Both the position numbers and the translations under genes were made by a program. Under the pieces are notes generated by a model. The model made no database searches. It was not told the DNA's origin and saw nothing but the letters and a program-made list of their open reading frames with translations. A stretch of 64,000 bases of DNA, from positions 529,543 to 593,542 of the forward strand of contig DYIU01000002.1 in the NCBI GenBank assembly GCA_020723485.1. The letters run 5' to 3'. Positions 41,403-50,530 of this stretch are shown here, in pieces. Position 1 is the first letter of the stretch; every line of letters starts with the position of its first letter. Source of the DNA: Acidimicrobium ferrooxidans. Its GTDB lineage: Bacteria; Actinomycetota; Geothermincolia; Fen-727; Anoxymicrobiaceae.

Positions 41403-43490
41403 ATGGATGCCGGGAGATCGGTTCCGGACGAGCAGGTGATTTTCTCAGACGTGCTTGCCGCCGGCGGCGAAGAGCGCGAGAGGCGGATCGACGCGCTCGT
41501 TGCCCGCATGTCTCTGCGCGAGAAGGTCAACGAGATGTCCGGCAACTCGAACATGCTGAAGCTCCTGGTGATGGCGGTCAGGTACGGCATCTGGACCTTC
41601 GACTCCGGCGGCTGCAAGCGTCTGGGTATTCCCGCTCTCAGGTTCACCGATGGTCCGCGTGGGGTCTGCCTCGACCACTCCACCTGCTTCCCGGTGGCGA
41701 TGGCGCGCGGCGCGACGTGGGACCCCGCGCTCCAGGAGAGGGTCAGCTCCGCCATAGGGGTAGAGGCGAGAGCGCAGGGGGCCACTTTCTACGGCGGGGT
41801 GTGCATCAACCTCCTGAGGCACCCCGGCTGGGGGAGGGCTCAGGAGACGTTCGGGGAGGACCCTTACCACCTGGGCGAGATGGGGGTGGCGGCGGTCAGA
41901 GGAGCCCAGAAACACCTGATGGCGTGCGCCAAGCACTATGCCTGCAACAGCATCGAGGAATCCAGGTTCTACGTCGACGTCCGGGTGGACGAGAGGACCC
42001 TCCGCGAGGTATACCTCCCCCACTTCAGGAAATGCGTCGACGCCGGCGCCGCTTCCGTCATGAGCGCATACAACAGGGTCAACGGGACCTACTGCGGCCA
42101 CCACCCCCACCTGCTCACGGAGATACTGAAGGATGAGTGGGGCTTCAAGGGTATCGTGATGAGCGACTTCGTGTGGGGCGTGAGGGACGGACAGGAAGCC
42201 GCCAACGCCGGCATGGACATGGAGATGCCCAGGAGATGGCGTTTCGGTTTCGGCTTCAAGCGGAAGGTCGCACGCGGTCTCGTCGACATCGAAAAGGTCG
42301 ACGACGCCGCCAGGAGGATAATCAGGCAGAAGGCGCGCTTCGCGACCGTCGGTGACCCGGCCGGGTACGACGGGAAGCAGGTCGCCTCCCGAAGGCACAC
42401 CGAGCTCGCGCTCGAGGTGGCCCGCAAGGGCACGGTCCTGCTCAAGAACGAGAGCGGCGCCCTTCCCCTTGACCGGGACGCGGTCAGGAAGGTCTCGGTG
42501 GTGGGCGAGCTCGCGGCGCTTCCCAACATCGGCGACAGGGGCTCGAGCCGGGTCAGCCCACCGTACGTCGTCACGCCGGTTCAGGGCATAAGGGACGGGG
42601 CGGGCAAATCGGTGGAGGTTGCCTACGACAACGGGCATGACCTCGAGTTCACCAGGCGAAAGGTCGCCGGCTCGGACGCGATAGTCGTCGTGGCCGGTTT
42701 CACCTACAAGGAGGAAGGTGAGTACATCTCCGCCATGCTGCGCGCCGGCGGGGACAGGATGGACCTCGGGCTCCCGGAGGACCAGGTGGAGCTCATCAGG
42801 GCGATGGCGGCCGAGACCGACCGCTGCGTGGTCGTCCTGGAGGGCGGCTCGGCGGTGACGACGGACCCGTGGGACCGGGAAGTCGAGGCCATCGTCATGG
42901 CCTGGTACCCGGGGATGGAAGGCGGCACCGCGCTCTCGGAGATACTTTTCGGAGACGTCAATCCCGGCGGGAGGCTGCCGATAACGTTCCCCGAGTCCGT
43001 GTCCCAGCTGCCGTTCTTCGACAAGAGAGCAAAGAGCATCGAGTACGGCTACTACCACGGGTACCGGCACTTCGACCGTGAGGGGCTCGAGCCCTCTTAC
43101 GCTTTCGGTCACGGGTTGAGCTATACGTCGTTCGCGTACAGCGACCTCGTGGTGCGCCCCGCCGAGATAGGCGCCGAGGGCGTGCTCGAGGTCAGCGCGA
43201 CTGTCACCAACAGCGGGAGCATGTCCGGCGACGACGTGGTGCAGCTATACGTCAGCTGTCCCGGTTCGTCGGTGGACCGGCCGGTGAAGGAGCTGAAGGG
43301 ATTCGAGAGGGTCACCCTCGGCCCGGGTGAATCCACGACAGTGGTCATGGATGTCCCCGCCTCGGAGCTCGCCTACTACGATGTCGACAGGGGTTCGTGG
43401 GTGGTGGAGCCGGCGGGGTACGAGCTCCTGGTGGGCGGCTCGTCGCGAGATTCCGACCTGCCCCTGAGGGCTTCCTTCAGGGTGAAGTGA
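41403..43490 (+). CDS. Glycoside hydrolase family 3 beta-glucosidase-like
   Basis: The 695-residue enzyme has the three GH3 parts. The N-terminal barrel includes RFTDGPRGV and KHYACNSIEESRFYVDVRVDERTLREVYLPHF. The nucleophile aspartate is in GIVMSDFVWGV. The second domain has DRGSSRVSPPYV and MAWYPGMEGG, and the C-terminal fibronectin-like domain has LEVSATVTNSGSMSGDDVVQLYV. It hydrolyses beta-linked glycosides; no signal peptide is visible, so it is likely cytoplasmic. The ATG at 41403 (MDAGRSVP) has GGGGGTG upstream; the ORF-track start at 41358 lacks a ribosome site. Confidence 0.92.
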   Translation: MDAGRSVPDEQVIFSDVLAAGGEERERRIDALVARMSLREKVNEMSGNSNMLKLLVMAVRYGIWTFDSGGCKRLGIPALRFTDGPRGVCLDHSTCFPVAMARGATWDPALQERVSSAIGVEARAQGATFYGGVCINLLRHPGWGRAQETFGEDPYHLGEMGVAAVRGAQKHLMACAKHYACNSIEESRFYVDVRVDERTLREVYLPHFRKCVDAGAASVMSAYNRVNGTYCGHHPHLLTEILKDEWGFKGIVMSDFVWGVRDGQEAANAGMDMEMPRRWRFGFGFKRKVARGLVDIEKVDDAARRIIRQKARFATVGDPAGYDGKQVASRRHTELALEVARKGTVLLKNESGALPLDRDAVRKVSVVGELAALPNIGDRGSSRVSPPYVVTPVQGIRDGAGKSVEVAYDNGHDLEFTRRKVAGSDAIVVVAGFTYKEEGEYISAMLRAGGDRMDLGLPEDQVELIRAMAAETDRCVVVLEGGSAVTTDPWDREVEAIVMAWYPGMEGGTALSEILFGDVNPGGRLPITFPESVSQLPFFDKRAKSIEYGYYHGYRHFDREGLEPSYAFGHGLSYTSFAYSDLVVRPAEIGAEGVLEVSATVTNSGSMSGDDVVQLYVSCPGSSVDRPVKELKGFERVTLGPGESTTVVMDVPASELAYYDVDRGSWVVEPAGYELLVGGSSRDSDLPLRASFRVK

Positions 43491-43503
43491 CCGACTCCGG
43501 TCT

Positions 43504-44604
43504 TCAGGGGCTGTTGAGAAACTCGACGATGCCGTTGCGCAGTCCCCAGGCCACCTTCCACCGGAACTGCTCATCCGAGAGCAGGCTGTCGTCCCTGGGA
43601 TTAGTGAGAAAGCCTATCTCGGCCTCGACGACGGGCACCTTCGACCAGTTGAATCCCGGCATGTCGTGACGGTCGAGCGCTCCAAGGTCGTCTGTCGCGC
43701 ATGACTTTGTGAGCTGCTCCTGTATGAGCAGCGCGGCGGTCTTGCTCTTCTCGTAGAACTCCCCCGTCCACCTGTCCCGCGCCGGGTACAGGGTCTCGAT
43801 GCCCATCATCGCCGGGTCGGAGGAGTTGCCGCAGTGTATGCGCAGGTAAAGGTCCGACTCCGCGTTGGCCGCGATCTCCGCGCGCATCACTTCGGGCAGG
43901 TCGATCGTGCTCGTCTCCCTGGTCATGACCACGTTTATGCCGTCCTTCTCGAGCAGGCTCTTGAGCTTCAGCGCCGTGTCGAGAGTGACCAGGTATTCGT
44001 CGTTGCCCGTCAGGACCCCCCTGGCCCCGCTGTCCCCCGGGAGCCGCCTGGTCATGCCGGGGTCGGCCCACTCCTCCCGGGAGGGCAGCGCCTGGCTGCC
44101 CGGGTCGATGGTTATCGTCCGGTCCGAGAAGGGGCCGGTCCCGGCCTGCTCGCCTCCCGGCTGTGAGGAGGCAGCCTGCCCGGGGGCCGGCCCGGTGTCC
44201 GTCTCCGGCCCCTTGCTCACGGTCAGCTTTATCCCGCTTCCCTTGCCCTCGACCTTTCCGGCGCCGGGGCTCTGGGCCAGTACAACGCCGTCCGAATGCT
44301 CGCTCGAAAAAGCCCACCCGGTGACCGTAGGGACGAAGCCGCTGTCCCGCGCGGACTCGAACGCCTCGGTCAGGGTCTTTCCGATGAGGTCCGGGACCTT
44401 CAACCCGGACGGCGGCCAGAGGAGGATGACCGCGAGGATAACAGCGCCGAGGGCCAGCAGGGCGGCCACGGCGATGAGCGCCGGCTTCCAGTTGAACGGT
44501 TCCCGGCGCGCGATGAGGGGGGCCGCGGGCTTGAAGTCCGCCAGCTCCTCGGGTTCCAGATCGAAGAAACCTCGCTCGTCAGTCCCCGGCATATCCGCAC
44601 TCAA
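43504..44604 (-). CDS. Membrane-anchored PASTA/N-acetylmuramoyl-L-alanine amidase (Amidase_3-like)
   Basis: The 366-residue protein has one membrane helix (PALIAVAALLALGAVILAVILLW), one PASTA domain (VPDLIGKTLTEAFESARDSGFVPTV) and an Amidase_3 domain. The first zinc-ligand motif, normally DPGHGG, reads IDPGSQA, losing the histidine; the second His motif RIHCGN and the catalytic Glu region VEAEIGFLTN are present. It may be inactive or use an altered metal site. PASTA domains bind peptidoglycan, so it works in the wall. It overlaps the adenine deaminase stop by four bases. Confidence 0.85.
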   Translation of the reverse strand: MSADMPGTDERGFFDLEPEELADFKPAAPLIARREPFNWKPALIAVAALLALGAVILAVILLWPPSGLKVPDLIGKTLTEAFESARDSGFVPTVTGWAFSSEHSDGVVLAQSPGAGKVEGKGSGIKLTVSKGPETDTGPAPGQAASSQPGGEQAGTGPFSDRTITIDPGSQALPSREEWADPGMTRRLPGDSGARGVLTGNDEYLVTLDTALKLKSLLEKDGINVVMTRETSTIDLPEVMRAEIAANAESDLYLRIHCGNSSDPAMMGIETLYPARDRWTGEFYEKSKTAALLIQEQLTKSCATDDLGALDRHDMPGFNWSKVPVVEAEIGFLTNPRDDSLLSDEQFRWKVAWGLRNGIVEFLNSP

Positions 44605-46307
44605 TCCGCGAACACGCTGACGAAATCGAACTTGCCTACGTCAACCAGACCCCGGTCCGTCAGCTTCAGTTCCGGTATGACTGGAAGCGCCAGGAAGCTC
44701 ATGGTCATGAAGGGGTCCTCGAGGACGCACCCGAGCTCTGAGGCGGCGCTGTTCAGCGCCTCGACCCGCGAGGCCGCCTCTCCGACCGGCAGCCGCGACA
44801 TGAGCCCGGCTATCGGGAGCGGGAGCTCCGCCTTTATCCCGCCTCCCGCCGCTACGGCCTGTCCGCCCTGCATCTGTATCACCCGCTCCACCGCGGCGAC
44901 CATGTCGGAGTCCGCCGCCCCGACCACGACTATGTTGTGTGAGTCGTGGGCGACGCTTGACGCCAGGGCGCCGGCCTGGAGCCCGAATCCGCGTACGAAA
45001 GCCACCCCGACGTTCCCGGTCCCCCTGTGGCGCTCGACGACCGCTATCTTCAAGAGGTCGACCGAGGGATCCGCCACCGCCTTCCCACCGTCCACAACCA
45101 CCTGCTCGGTCAGCGCGGCTGTCACTATCTGCTCCGGGACTATCCCGATCACCCGTACCCTCTCTCCGGCCGCCGCGACCTCTAGGCTGTTTGCGCTGAA
45201 GCCTTCCACTCTAAAGCTGGAGCCGGCCTCAGGCCCTTCTCCGGGCGGCTCCTTCAGCTCGCCTCCTTCAACCACGACCTCGCCATCCTTGACGACGATA
45301 AAAGCAGAGAACTCCTCGAGGTCGTCGAACGCCACCAGGTCCGCTCTGTACCCGACCCCGACAGCTCCACGGTCACGGAGCCTGAAGCGCGCGGCGGTGT
45401 TGAGCGTCGCCATCTGGATGGCGGTCATCGGGGAGACACCGGCCTTCACGAGCATCCTCAGCATGGAGTCGATGTGTCCCCGCTCCAGCAGGTCGCCGGG
45501 ATGCCTGTCGTCGATGCAGAGACAGCAGCGGCGGCTGTTGTCGGAGTTGGCCACGGGCAGCAGGTCCAGGAGGTTGCGCGCGCCCGTACCCTCTCTCATC
45601 AGGATGTACATCCCCTTCTGCAGCTTCTCCTCCGCCTCCTGCGCCGTGGTGCACTCGTGGTCGGAGTCCGGCCCGGCGGCGATGTAAGCGGCCAGGTCCC
45701 TGCCGCTCAGGCCGGGAGCGTGCCCGTCCACCGGCATGTCCTTGAAGAGCTCCAGCTTGGCAAGTACGTCGGGCGCACCGGCCACCGTTCCCGGGAAGTT
45801 CATGAGCTCGCCCAGCCCTATCACTCCCGGCTCGACCATGAGCGGCGCCAGGTCCCCCGCCTCGAGAGACGCCCCTGAGGTCTCGAGCGGCGTGGCGGGT
45901 ACGCATGACGGGAGCATGACGAACACGTCCATCGGGGCCTCTTCAGCCGAACGCATGATGTACCGGATACCCTCGACGCCCATGACGTTGGCTATCTCGT
46001 GGCAGTCGGTGACCACGCTGGTGGTGCCCCGGGGGACCACCGCTCGAGCGAACTGCCCCACCGTTACCATCGAGCTCTCGAGGTGCACGTGGGCGTCGAT
46101 GAGCCCGGGGGCCAGGTAGCGTCCCCCGAGGTCGATGGTGCGCTTTGCCGTGTAACCCCCGTCGAGGCCGACCACGACGCCTCCTGACACCGCCACCGAG
46201 GCGGGGTGCACCCTTCCCGACAGCACGTCGACCAGCAGGCAGTTGACCAGGAGGAGGTCCACTTCGCCCTCTCCCCTGGCGGCCTTTATCCTCTCACCGA
46301 GTTCCAT
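44601..46307 (-). CDS. ade: Adenine deaminase Ade
   Basis: The 568-residue amidohydrolase has the Ade metal motif GLIDAHVHLESSMV, VPRGTTSVVTDCHEIANVMG, DGHAPGLSG, CTTAQEAEEKL, and CIDDRHPGDLLERGHID. The C-terminal half (VVVGAADSDM, ALNSAASELGCVLEDPFMTMSFLALPVIPELKLTD) is Ade-specific. It converts adenine to hypoxanthine. The start at 46307 (MELGERIKAARG) has GGGGGTGAGC; the ORF-track extension to 46376 translates a REP-like repeat. Confidence 0.95.
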   Translation of the reverse strand: MELGERIKAARGEGEVDLLLVNCLLVDVLSGRVHPASVAVSGGVVVGLDGGYTAKRTIDLGGRYLAPGLIDAHVHLESSMVTVGQFARAVVPRGTTSVVTDCHEIANVMGVEGIRYIMRSAEEAPMDVFVMLPSCVPATPLETSGASLEAGDLAPLMVEPGVIGLGELMNFPGTVAGAPDVLAKLELFKDMPVDGHAPGLSGRDLAAYIAAGPDSDHECTTAQEAEEKLQKGMYILMREGTGARNLLDLLPVANSDNSRRCCLCIDDRHPGDLLERGHIDSMLRMLVKAGVSPMTAIQMATLNTAARFRLRDRGAVGVGYRADLVAFDDLEEFSAFIVVKDGEVVVEGGELKEPPGEGPEAGSSFRVEGFSANSLEVAAAGERVRVIGIVPEQIVTAALTEQVVVDGGKAVADPSVDLLKIAVVERHRGTGNVGVAFVRGFGLQAGALASSVAHDSHNIVVVGAADSDMVAAVERVIQMQGGQAVAAGGGIKAELPLPIAGLMSRLPVGEAASRVEALNSAASELGCVLEDPFMTMSFLALPVIPELKLTDRGLVDVGKFDFVSVFAD

Positions 46308-46317
46308 GCTCACCCCC

Positions 46318-46393
46318 GGGGTCTGACCACATCTTTGTCGTTGCTCCGTCCAGACAAGTTTAACGCTATCATGCAAAGATGGGGTCTGACCCC
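46318..46393. repeat. REP-like inverted pair (locus 3)
   Basis: GGGGTCTGACCACATCTTTG (46318-46337) and the inverted GGGGTCAGACCCCATCTTTG (46374-46393) form two arms with two mismatches, 36 nt apart. They lie between the ade start and the hydrogenase-like large subunit stop. The arms share the head of the repeats at 1.2, 32.3 and 60.35 kb. Confidence 0.8.
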
Positions 46394-46409
46394 TTTGTTC
46401 ACGTTCGCG

Positions 46410-47477
46410 CTACAGGTCGATGCACGCCGCGCAAAGGCACAGCGTGACCACCTCCGGCACGATGTCCTCGTAACGCGCCCCGGTGAGCGCCCGCGGCGTC
46501 GCGTCCGCGACAGCGCAGACCGCGCGGCTCACGCGGTTCCTGATTATCCTTCCCTCCGCCCCCAGGAAGACGGCGTGCTCGATTGCGCCGTCCGGGGATT
46601 CACATATCCCGATCCCTTTTCCCTTCCCGTATTCGACATCCTGGAAGACCCCGGGGTTCACTCCCTCGGCGTCACTTATCTTCCGTATCAAGCTCGCGGA
46701 CGCTCTGGCCTCGTCGAGCAGGAGCAGCGACCGGTCCAGCGCCGTTCCCCCTTCCCTTGTCACGGGCCTGTAGTAGGACCCGCGGTAGAAGCCGTAGGCA
46801 TCCTCGCCGGACCTCGCGTCACGGGATAACCCGGCGGCCCGGAAGGCCGGCGCCGGGGGAGCTTCTTCGGCCTGTGAGACACCGGCAAGGGCTGCCCCAC
46901 GCAGCCGCCCCCGGGAGAGCTTCAGCCTTGCGCCCCAGTACGAGCAGTCGCGCGCGAGCGTCTTCAGGGTGGAGGCGAGCTCCCGGAGCGGCCGCCCGTC
47001 CCCACTCATCGCCGCCCCTCCAGGCACTACCATCCCGAACCCGAACGGGCTGCCGGAAGCCTTCCCGAACGCTTCCCTGATCTCCGCGATGAAGCGGCGT
47101 GGTCCTTTGTATAGAACATCGTCACGGAGCGCCCTTCCGACGTCGGAGATCACCTCGAGGTGGGATGCGACGCGCTCGTACTCGGCAGCGACCGCCCTGA
47201 ACACCTCCGCCGCGTCGTCGACCTGGATACCCAGGGCTTCCTCCAGGGCCTGGCAGTACGCGAGAGAATGGGAGATGGTCGAGCGCGCGCAGATGCGTCC
47301 GGCCACCTCGAGCCCCTCCAGCGGTGTCAGCCCCTCGAACATGAGCTCCAGGCCCCTGGCGCCGAGGCCGGTCTCGATACGCGCAGCGCTCACCCGGGGG
47401 CCATCGAGCTCGAATTCGAGGGCGAGCGGCTGGCGCAACGCGGCATCGAACGGTCCGAGCGGCAGCCTACCTTTCAC
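46410..47477 (-). CDS. Complex I/[NiFe]-hydrogenase large-subunit-like protein (Ehr-like)
   Basis: The 355-residue protein resembles NuoD/EchE large subunits: GLTPLEGLEVAGRICARSTISHSLAYCQALEEALG, RVASHLEVISDVGRAL, and C-terminal LCLCAACIDL. In true [NiFe] enzymes the first motif is RxCGxCxxxH; here it is RICARSTISH, so one cysteine is lost (Ser), while CAAC near the C-terminus keeps two. An intact NiFe site is therefore unlikely. It is the last of a four-gene module and lacks a fused NuoC part. The start overlaps the preceding gene. Confidence 0.8.
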   Translation of the reverse strand: MKGRLPLGPFDAALRQPLALEFELDGPRVSAARIETGLGARGLELMFEGLTPLEGLEVAGRICARSTISHSLAYCQALEEALGIQVDDAAEVFRAVAAEYERVASHLEVISDVGRALRDDVLYKGPRRFIAEIREAFGKASGSPFGFGMVVPGGAAMSGDGRPLRELASTLKTLARDCSYWGARLKLSRGRLRGAALAGVSQAEEAPPAPAFRAAGLSRDARSGEDAYGFYRGSYYRPVTREGGTALDRSLLLLDEARASASLIRKISDAEGVNPGVFQDVEYGKGKGIGICESPDGAIEHAVFLGAEGRIIRNRVSRAVCAVADATPRALTGARYEDIVPEVVTLCLCAACIDL

Positions 47478-49207
47478 CGGCCCCGCCCCCCGACTCGCTG
47501 GCGGACGGCACCCGGGATGGGAACGGCGGAGTAACCAGAGGACCGGAAGTCGCCCCGCGCCCCGGCCATGAACGGCTCGAAGCGGCTCGCGGGGCCCTCT
47601 GAGGGGCGGACGGCTCTACTGGCCAGGTACACCGAGACGACTATGACGGCGGTCGCAACCAGGAACGCGGCCGCGTCAGCGGACCACCCCGTGTAGTACA
47701 CGAACGCCTTCCCGACAGGCGCGCCGGTGCCCCTTATCGCGACACCCGGGCCCGTGAACCCTGCGGAATAAAGGAGCCGCGAGCCGCCCGGGATGAAATT
47801 GTCCCAAAGCAGGTGCGGGAACAGCCCGAGGAGCAGGGAACCCGCACACAGACCGACCGCGGCGAATCCCTCCACGGGCGACTGCCTGTTCACCGGGACG
47901 ACCCGGGGCCCGGCGGGAGCAAAGACCCCTCCGACCGTCCTCCCCAGCGCGACGGCAGCCGCCGCGACCGCCGCGAGTGAGAGTCCGGCGGCCAGTGCGC
48001 CCACCGGGGCGGCAGACGCGGCGTCGATGTCGGCCAGCCAGGCGGCCGCCTTGCTCACGAAACCGTCCAGCGGGGGCAGGCCGGCGAGGGCCATCCCGGA
48101 GAGGAGGAGGCCTACGCAGGCCGCGGGGGCCAGCCTCGCGGAGATGCCCTGCCTGTTGAGCTCGCCGGTCCCGCGCAGGGTCTCGAGGGTCCCGGCGCAC
48201 ATGACCGTTGCCGCCAGCGAAAGCGGTATCACCAGGAGCGTGAACAGGCAGCACTCGAGGCCCGCCCTCGAGAAGAGCCCCAGGGAGGTCACCAGGAAGC
48301 CGGCCTGCATGGTGTACATGCCCGTGACATAGTCGCGGACCGTGGGACGCGCGAGCGCGATGAGCGGCCCGGCGGCAATGGACACCATTCCCACGACTGT
48401 GATGGCGAGGCTCCAGTCGGAGGCGACCAGCCTACCTGTGAAGACCGCCGCGGCCACCATCCGGAGCCCCCCGAACAGGAAGCTCGCCGCGCCCAGGAAG
48501 AAAGCGTTCCAATCGGGCGGCGCTGCGCTCAGCATCTCGCGTATCCATCCGTGAAGCGGGAAAGCTCCGAGCCTCACCAGGGCGCCGGCAAGGAACAGTG
48601 CGGCCACAGCTACGGTCTGGGCCTCGCTCCCCTTCGTGAGCGGAGGCGTGATGAAGACCGCCGTCTCGTCGAGCAGTACCCAGCACAGCAATGCCCCGGC
48701 GGCCAGCAGGCAGTCCGAGGCCAGCCACGGGAGGAACGCCCGAGCCTTCCTCCTGAAACGCGCCGGGCCCGAGGCCGCCAGCGCGGCCAGTGCAGAGGCG
48801 CTCACGCCCTCCCAGAGGCATACCTGCAGGATTACCCCCCTCGAAAGAAACGCGAGGCACGCGAAGCCTGCGCCTGCGAGGACACAGGCAGGCACCAGCG
48901 AACCGCCGGTCTCACCGCCTTTCCTGAAACCGGCGTACAGCACCGCCGCGGCCGTCACAAGATTGAACATCAGGAACACGGGGAAAGTGAAAGCGTTCAG
49001 CCTGAACGGGCCCCATCCCGGCGCGGCCCGGAGTTCCAGGTACCCGTTTAGCAGAGCGAGCGAAAGGCCCGCGGCCGCCACCGAGTAGGTCGCGGCAAGT
49101 ATCCTGCGCAGGCGCGCCGCGCGCGAAGCGGCAGCCACAACCAGCGCGAACCCGAACGGCATGACAAGGGATATCTTCAGTATGGTGCCCATATCACCCT
49201 GCGACAC
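47474..49207 (-). CDS. NuoL/HyfB-like proton-translocating membrane subunit
   Basis: The 577-residue protein has about 14 membrane helices with antiporter-family features: the LCLWEGVSASALAAL region, a key lysine/histidine stretch FPLHGWIREMLSAAPPDW, and GLPPLDGFVSKAAAW. It fits the NuoL/M/N-HyfB-EchA group that pumps ions in complex I and membrane hydrogenases. It is the only pump subunit of this cluster. The ends overlap its neighbours on both sides. Confidence 0.82.
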   Translation of the reverse strand: MSQGDMGTILKISLVMPFGFALVVAAASRAARLRRILAATYSVAAAGLSLALLNGYLELRAAPGWGPFRLNAFTFPVFLMFNLVTAAAVLYAGFRKGGETGGSLVPACVLAGAGFACLAFLSRGVILQVCLWEGVSASALAALAASGPARFRRKARAFLPWLASDCLLAAGALLCWVLLDETAVFITPPLTKGSEAQTVAVAALFLAGALVRLGAFPLHGWIREMLSAAPPDWNAFFLGAASFLFGGLRMVAAAVFTGRLVASDWSLAITVVGMVSIAAGPLIALARPTVRDYVTGMYTMQAGFLVTSLGLFSRAGLECCLFTLLVIPLSLAATVMCAGTLETLRGTGELNRQGISARLAPAACVGLLLSGMALAGLPPLDGFVSKAAAWLADIDAASAAPVGALAAGLSLAAVAAAAVALGRTVGGVFAPAGPRVVPVNRQSPVEGFAAVGLCAGSLLLGLFPHLLWDNFIPGGSRLLYSAGFTGPGVAIRGTGAPVGKAFVYYTGWSADAAAFLVATAVIVVSVYLASRAVRPSEGPASRFEPFMAGARGDFRSSGYSAVPIPGAVRQRVGGRGR

Positions 49208-49595
49208 GGCGCACCGCCTCCCTCAATGCTGCCGGGTCGATGGGGCACCCGGCCAGCGGCACCGCGCGCGCCGGACCGGCCGGCGCCTCGCGCCCGGTGC
49301 TCCCCCGCCCGCCGAAGATCCCTTCTCCGAGCGCGCAGTCCCCGACCAGTATCACCCGGCACGACCCGGGGGCCTGGGAGATAACGTGCAGCGCCGGGCC
49401 GGTCAGCCCGGGCGTCCACAATCCCGTGACGACGATGACCGAGGCGTGGCGCGGGGACGAGCATTCCGCCAGGGGGCCCGGCCGCCACCCATCTCGAAGG
49501 ACGGAGTCCACCGCGTCAGCACACCCCGAGCACCCGCCCATCCTGATGTGGAACACGTCGGCGCGCCTTCTCCAGAGGACAGCGAGGGGATTCAA
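49194..49595 (-). CDS. NuoB/EchC-like small [4Fe-4S] subunit
   Basis: The 133-residue protein shows the four cysteines of the proximal cluster: GGCSGCADAV (residues about 21-28), GDCALGEGIFGG (about 86-97) and LAGCPIDP (about 114-121). It would pass electrons to the large subunit site. It is short but complete for this family. The pattern CxxC...GxC...GCP matches hydrogenase small subunits and NuoB. It overlaps its neighbours in the module. Confidence 0.82.
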   Translation of the reverse strand: MNPLAVLWRRRADVFHIRMGGCSGCADAVDSVLRDGWRPGPLAECSSPRHASVIVVTGLWTPGLTGPALHVISQAPGSCRVILVGDCALGEGIFGGRGSTGREAPAGPARAVPLAGCPIDPAALREAVRRVAG

Positions 49596-50530
49596 GACGC
49601 GCTCCCGATCCAGACCAGTATGAGTCCGGCGACCGCCAGGACGCCTCCGGCGCCCAGTGCCAGCGCCAGCGCCCGCGGCGAACCGAGCTCCGGTGAGACA
49701 ATATCGACCAACCCCATCAGCAGGGTGATACCTGCAACCTTCATCACCCAGAACGCCACCTCGGCGACGGTCGAGGCGGGGCCGGCGAAGAAGAGGGCCG
49801 CGAGCAGCAGTGCCGCCGTGAACAGGGAAGCGGCATCCGACAGGCGAAGCATCGCCAGCGGCGGGCCGGACATATCCGCTGTTATCCCCCCAGGCGGGTC
49901 ATCAAAAAGCCCGGGCGAGAGCGGCCGCAGGCGCGCGATGCCGAGCGCCGCCAGCGCGGCCGCGGCAAGGCTGAGCGCGACACCAACCTCAGTGAGCACC
50001 CCTGTCGATGTCGGCGCGATAAGTATGCCGTTTGAGCTCTGCCACCCCATGACCCCGGCGAAGCTAACCTGCCCGGTCCTCAGGGCGACGGTCGCAAGCA
50101 CAAGGGCAAGCGGAATTCCCCAGCCGGCTGACCGGGCGCATTCAGCGAAGCAGCTCTGCCTGACCCTCGGGTTCGAAGAGCAGGAAGCTACGAGAACATC
50201 GGCCGCGGAAGAAATCGCGAGCAGCGCGAACACGAGGGCGAGGTCGCCGCCCCGGTAGCCGAAGATGATGCATGTCACCCAGGACAGGGCCGCGAGCTTC
50301 ACGACGGGAGCGATCCACTGGACCGCTCGCAGCGCCCCGTCCGCCGCAACGCTCTCGTCCGCAAACAGTCGAAGCAGGCCAGGCATGCCGCTTCCCGGTC
50401 CTTCGGAAGAGGCGCCCGTCACCACCGAGGACATGCCGCCCAGGATCGCCCGCGCAACAAGCCCGGTCAGCGCGATAAAAAGGAGGCCCGGGAAGAGGAC
50501 CAGGTTAGCGAGCTTCCCGACAAACGCCAT
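49592..50530 (-). CDS. NuoH/HycD-like membrane anchor subunit
   Basis: The 312-residue protein has about eight membrane helices and motifs of the NuoH/EchB family at their usual positions: FPGLLFIALTGLVARAI at the N-terminus, SSAADVLVASCSSNPRVRQ, and VDIVSPELGSPRALAL. It anchors the peripheral arm. It is the first gene of the four-gene H-B-L-D module. The ATG at 50530 (MAFVGKLANLVL) has AGGAGG 6 nt upstream; the longer ORF start is not supported. Confidence 0.78.
   Translation of the reverse strand: MAFVGKLANLVLFPGLLFIALTGLVARAILGGMSSVVTGASSEGPGSGMPGLLRLFADESVAADGALRAVQWIAPVVKLAALSWVTCIIFGYRGGDLALVFALLAISSAADVLVASCSSNPRVRQSCFAECARSAGWGIPLALVLATVALRTGQVSFAGVMGWQSSNGILIAPTSTGVLTEVGVALSLAAAALAALGIARLRPLSPGLFDDPPGGITADMSGPPLAMLRLSDAASLFTAALLLAALFFAGPASTVAEVAFWVMKVAGITLLMGLVDIVSPELGSPRALALALGAGGVLAVAGLILVWIGSAS

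Noticed and set aside
46308-46376. Longer N-terminus of adenine deaminase
   Set aside because: The extension translates the REP-like repeat; the internal ATG at 46307 has a good ribosome site and family-like start.
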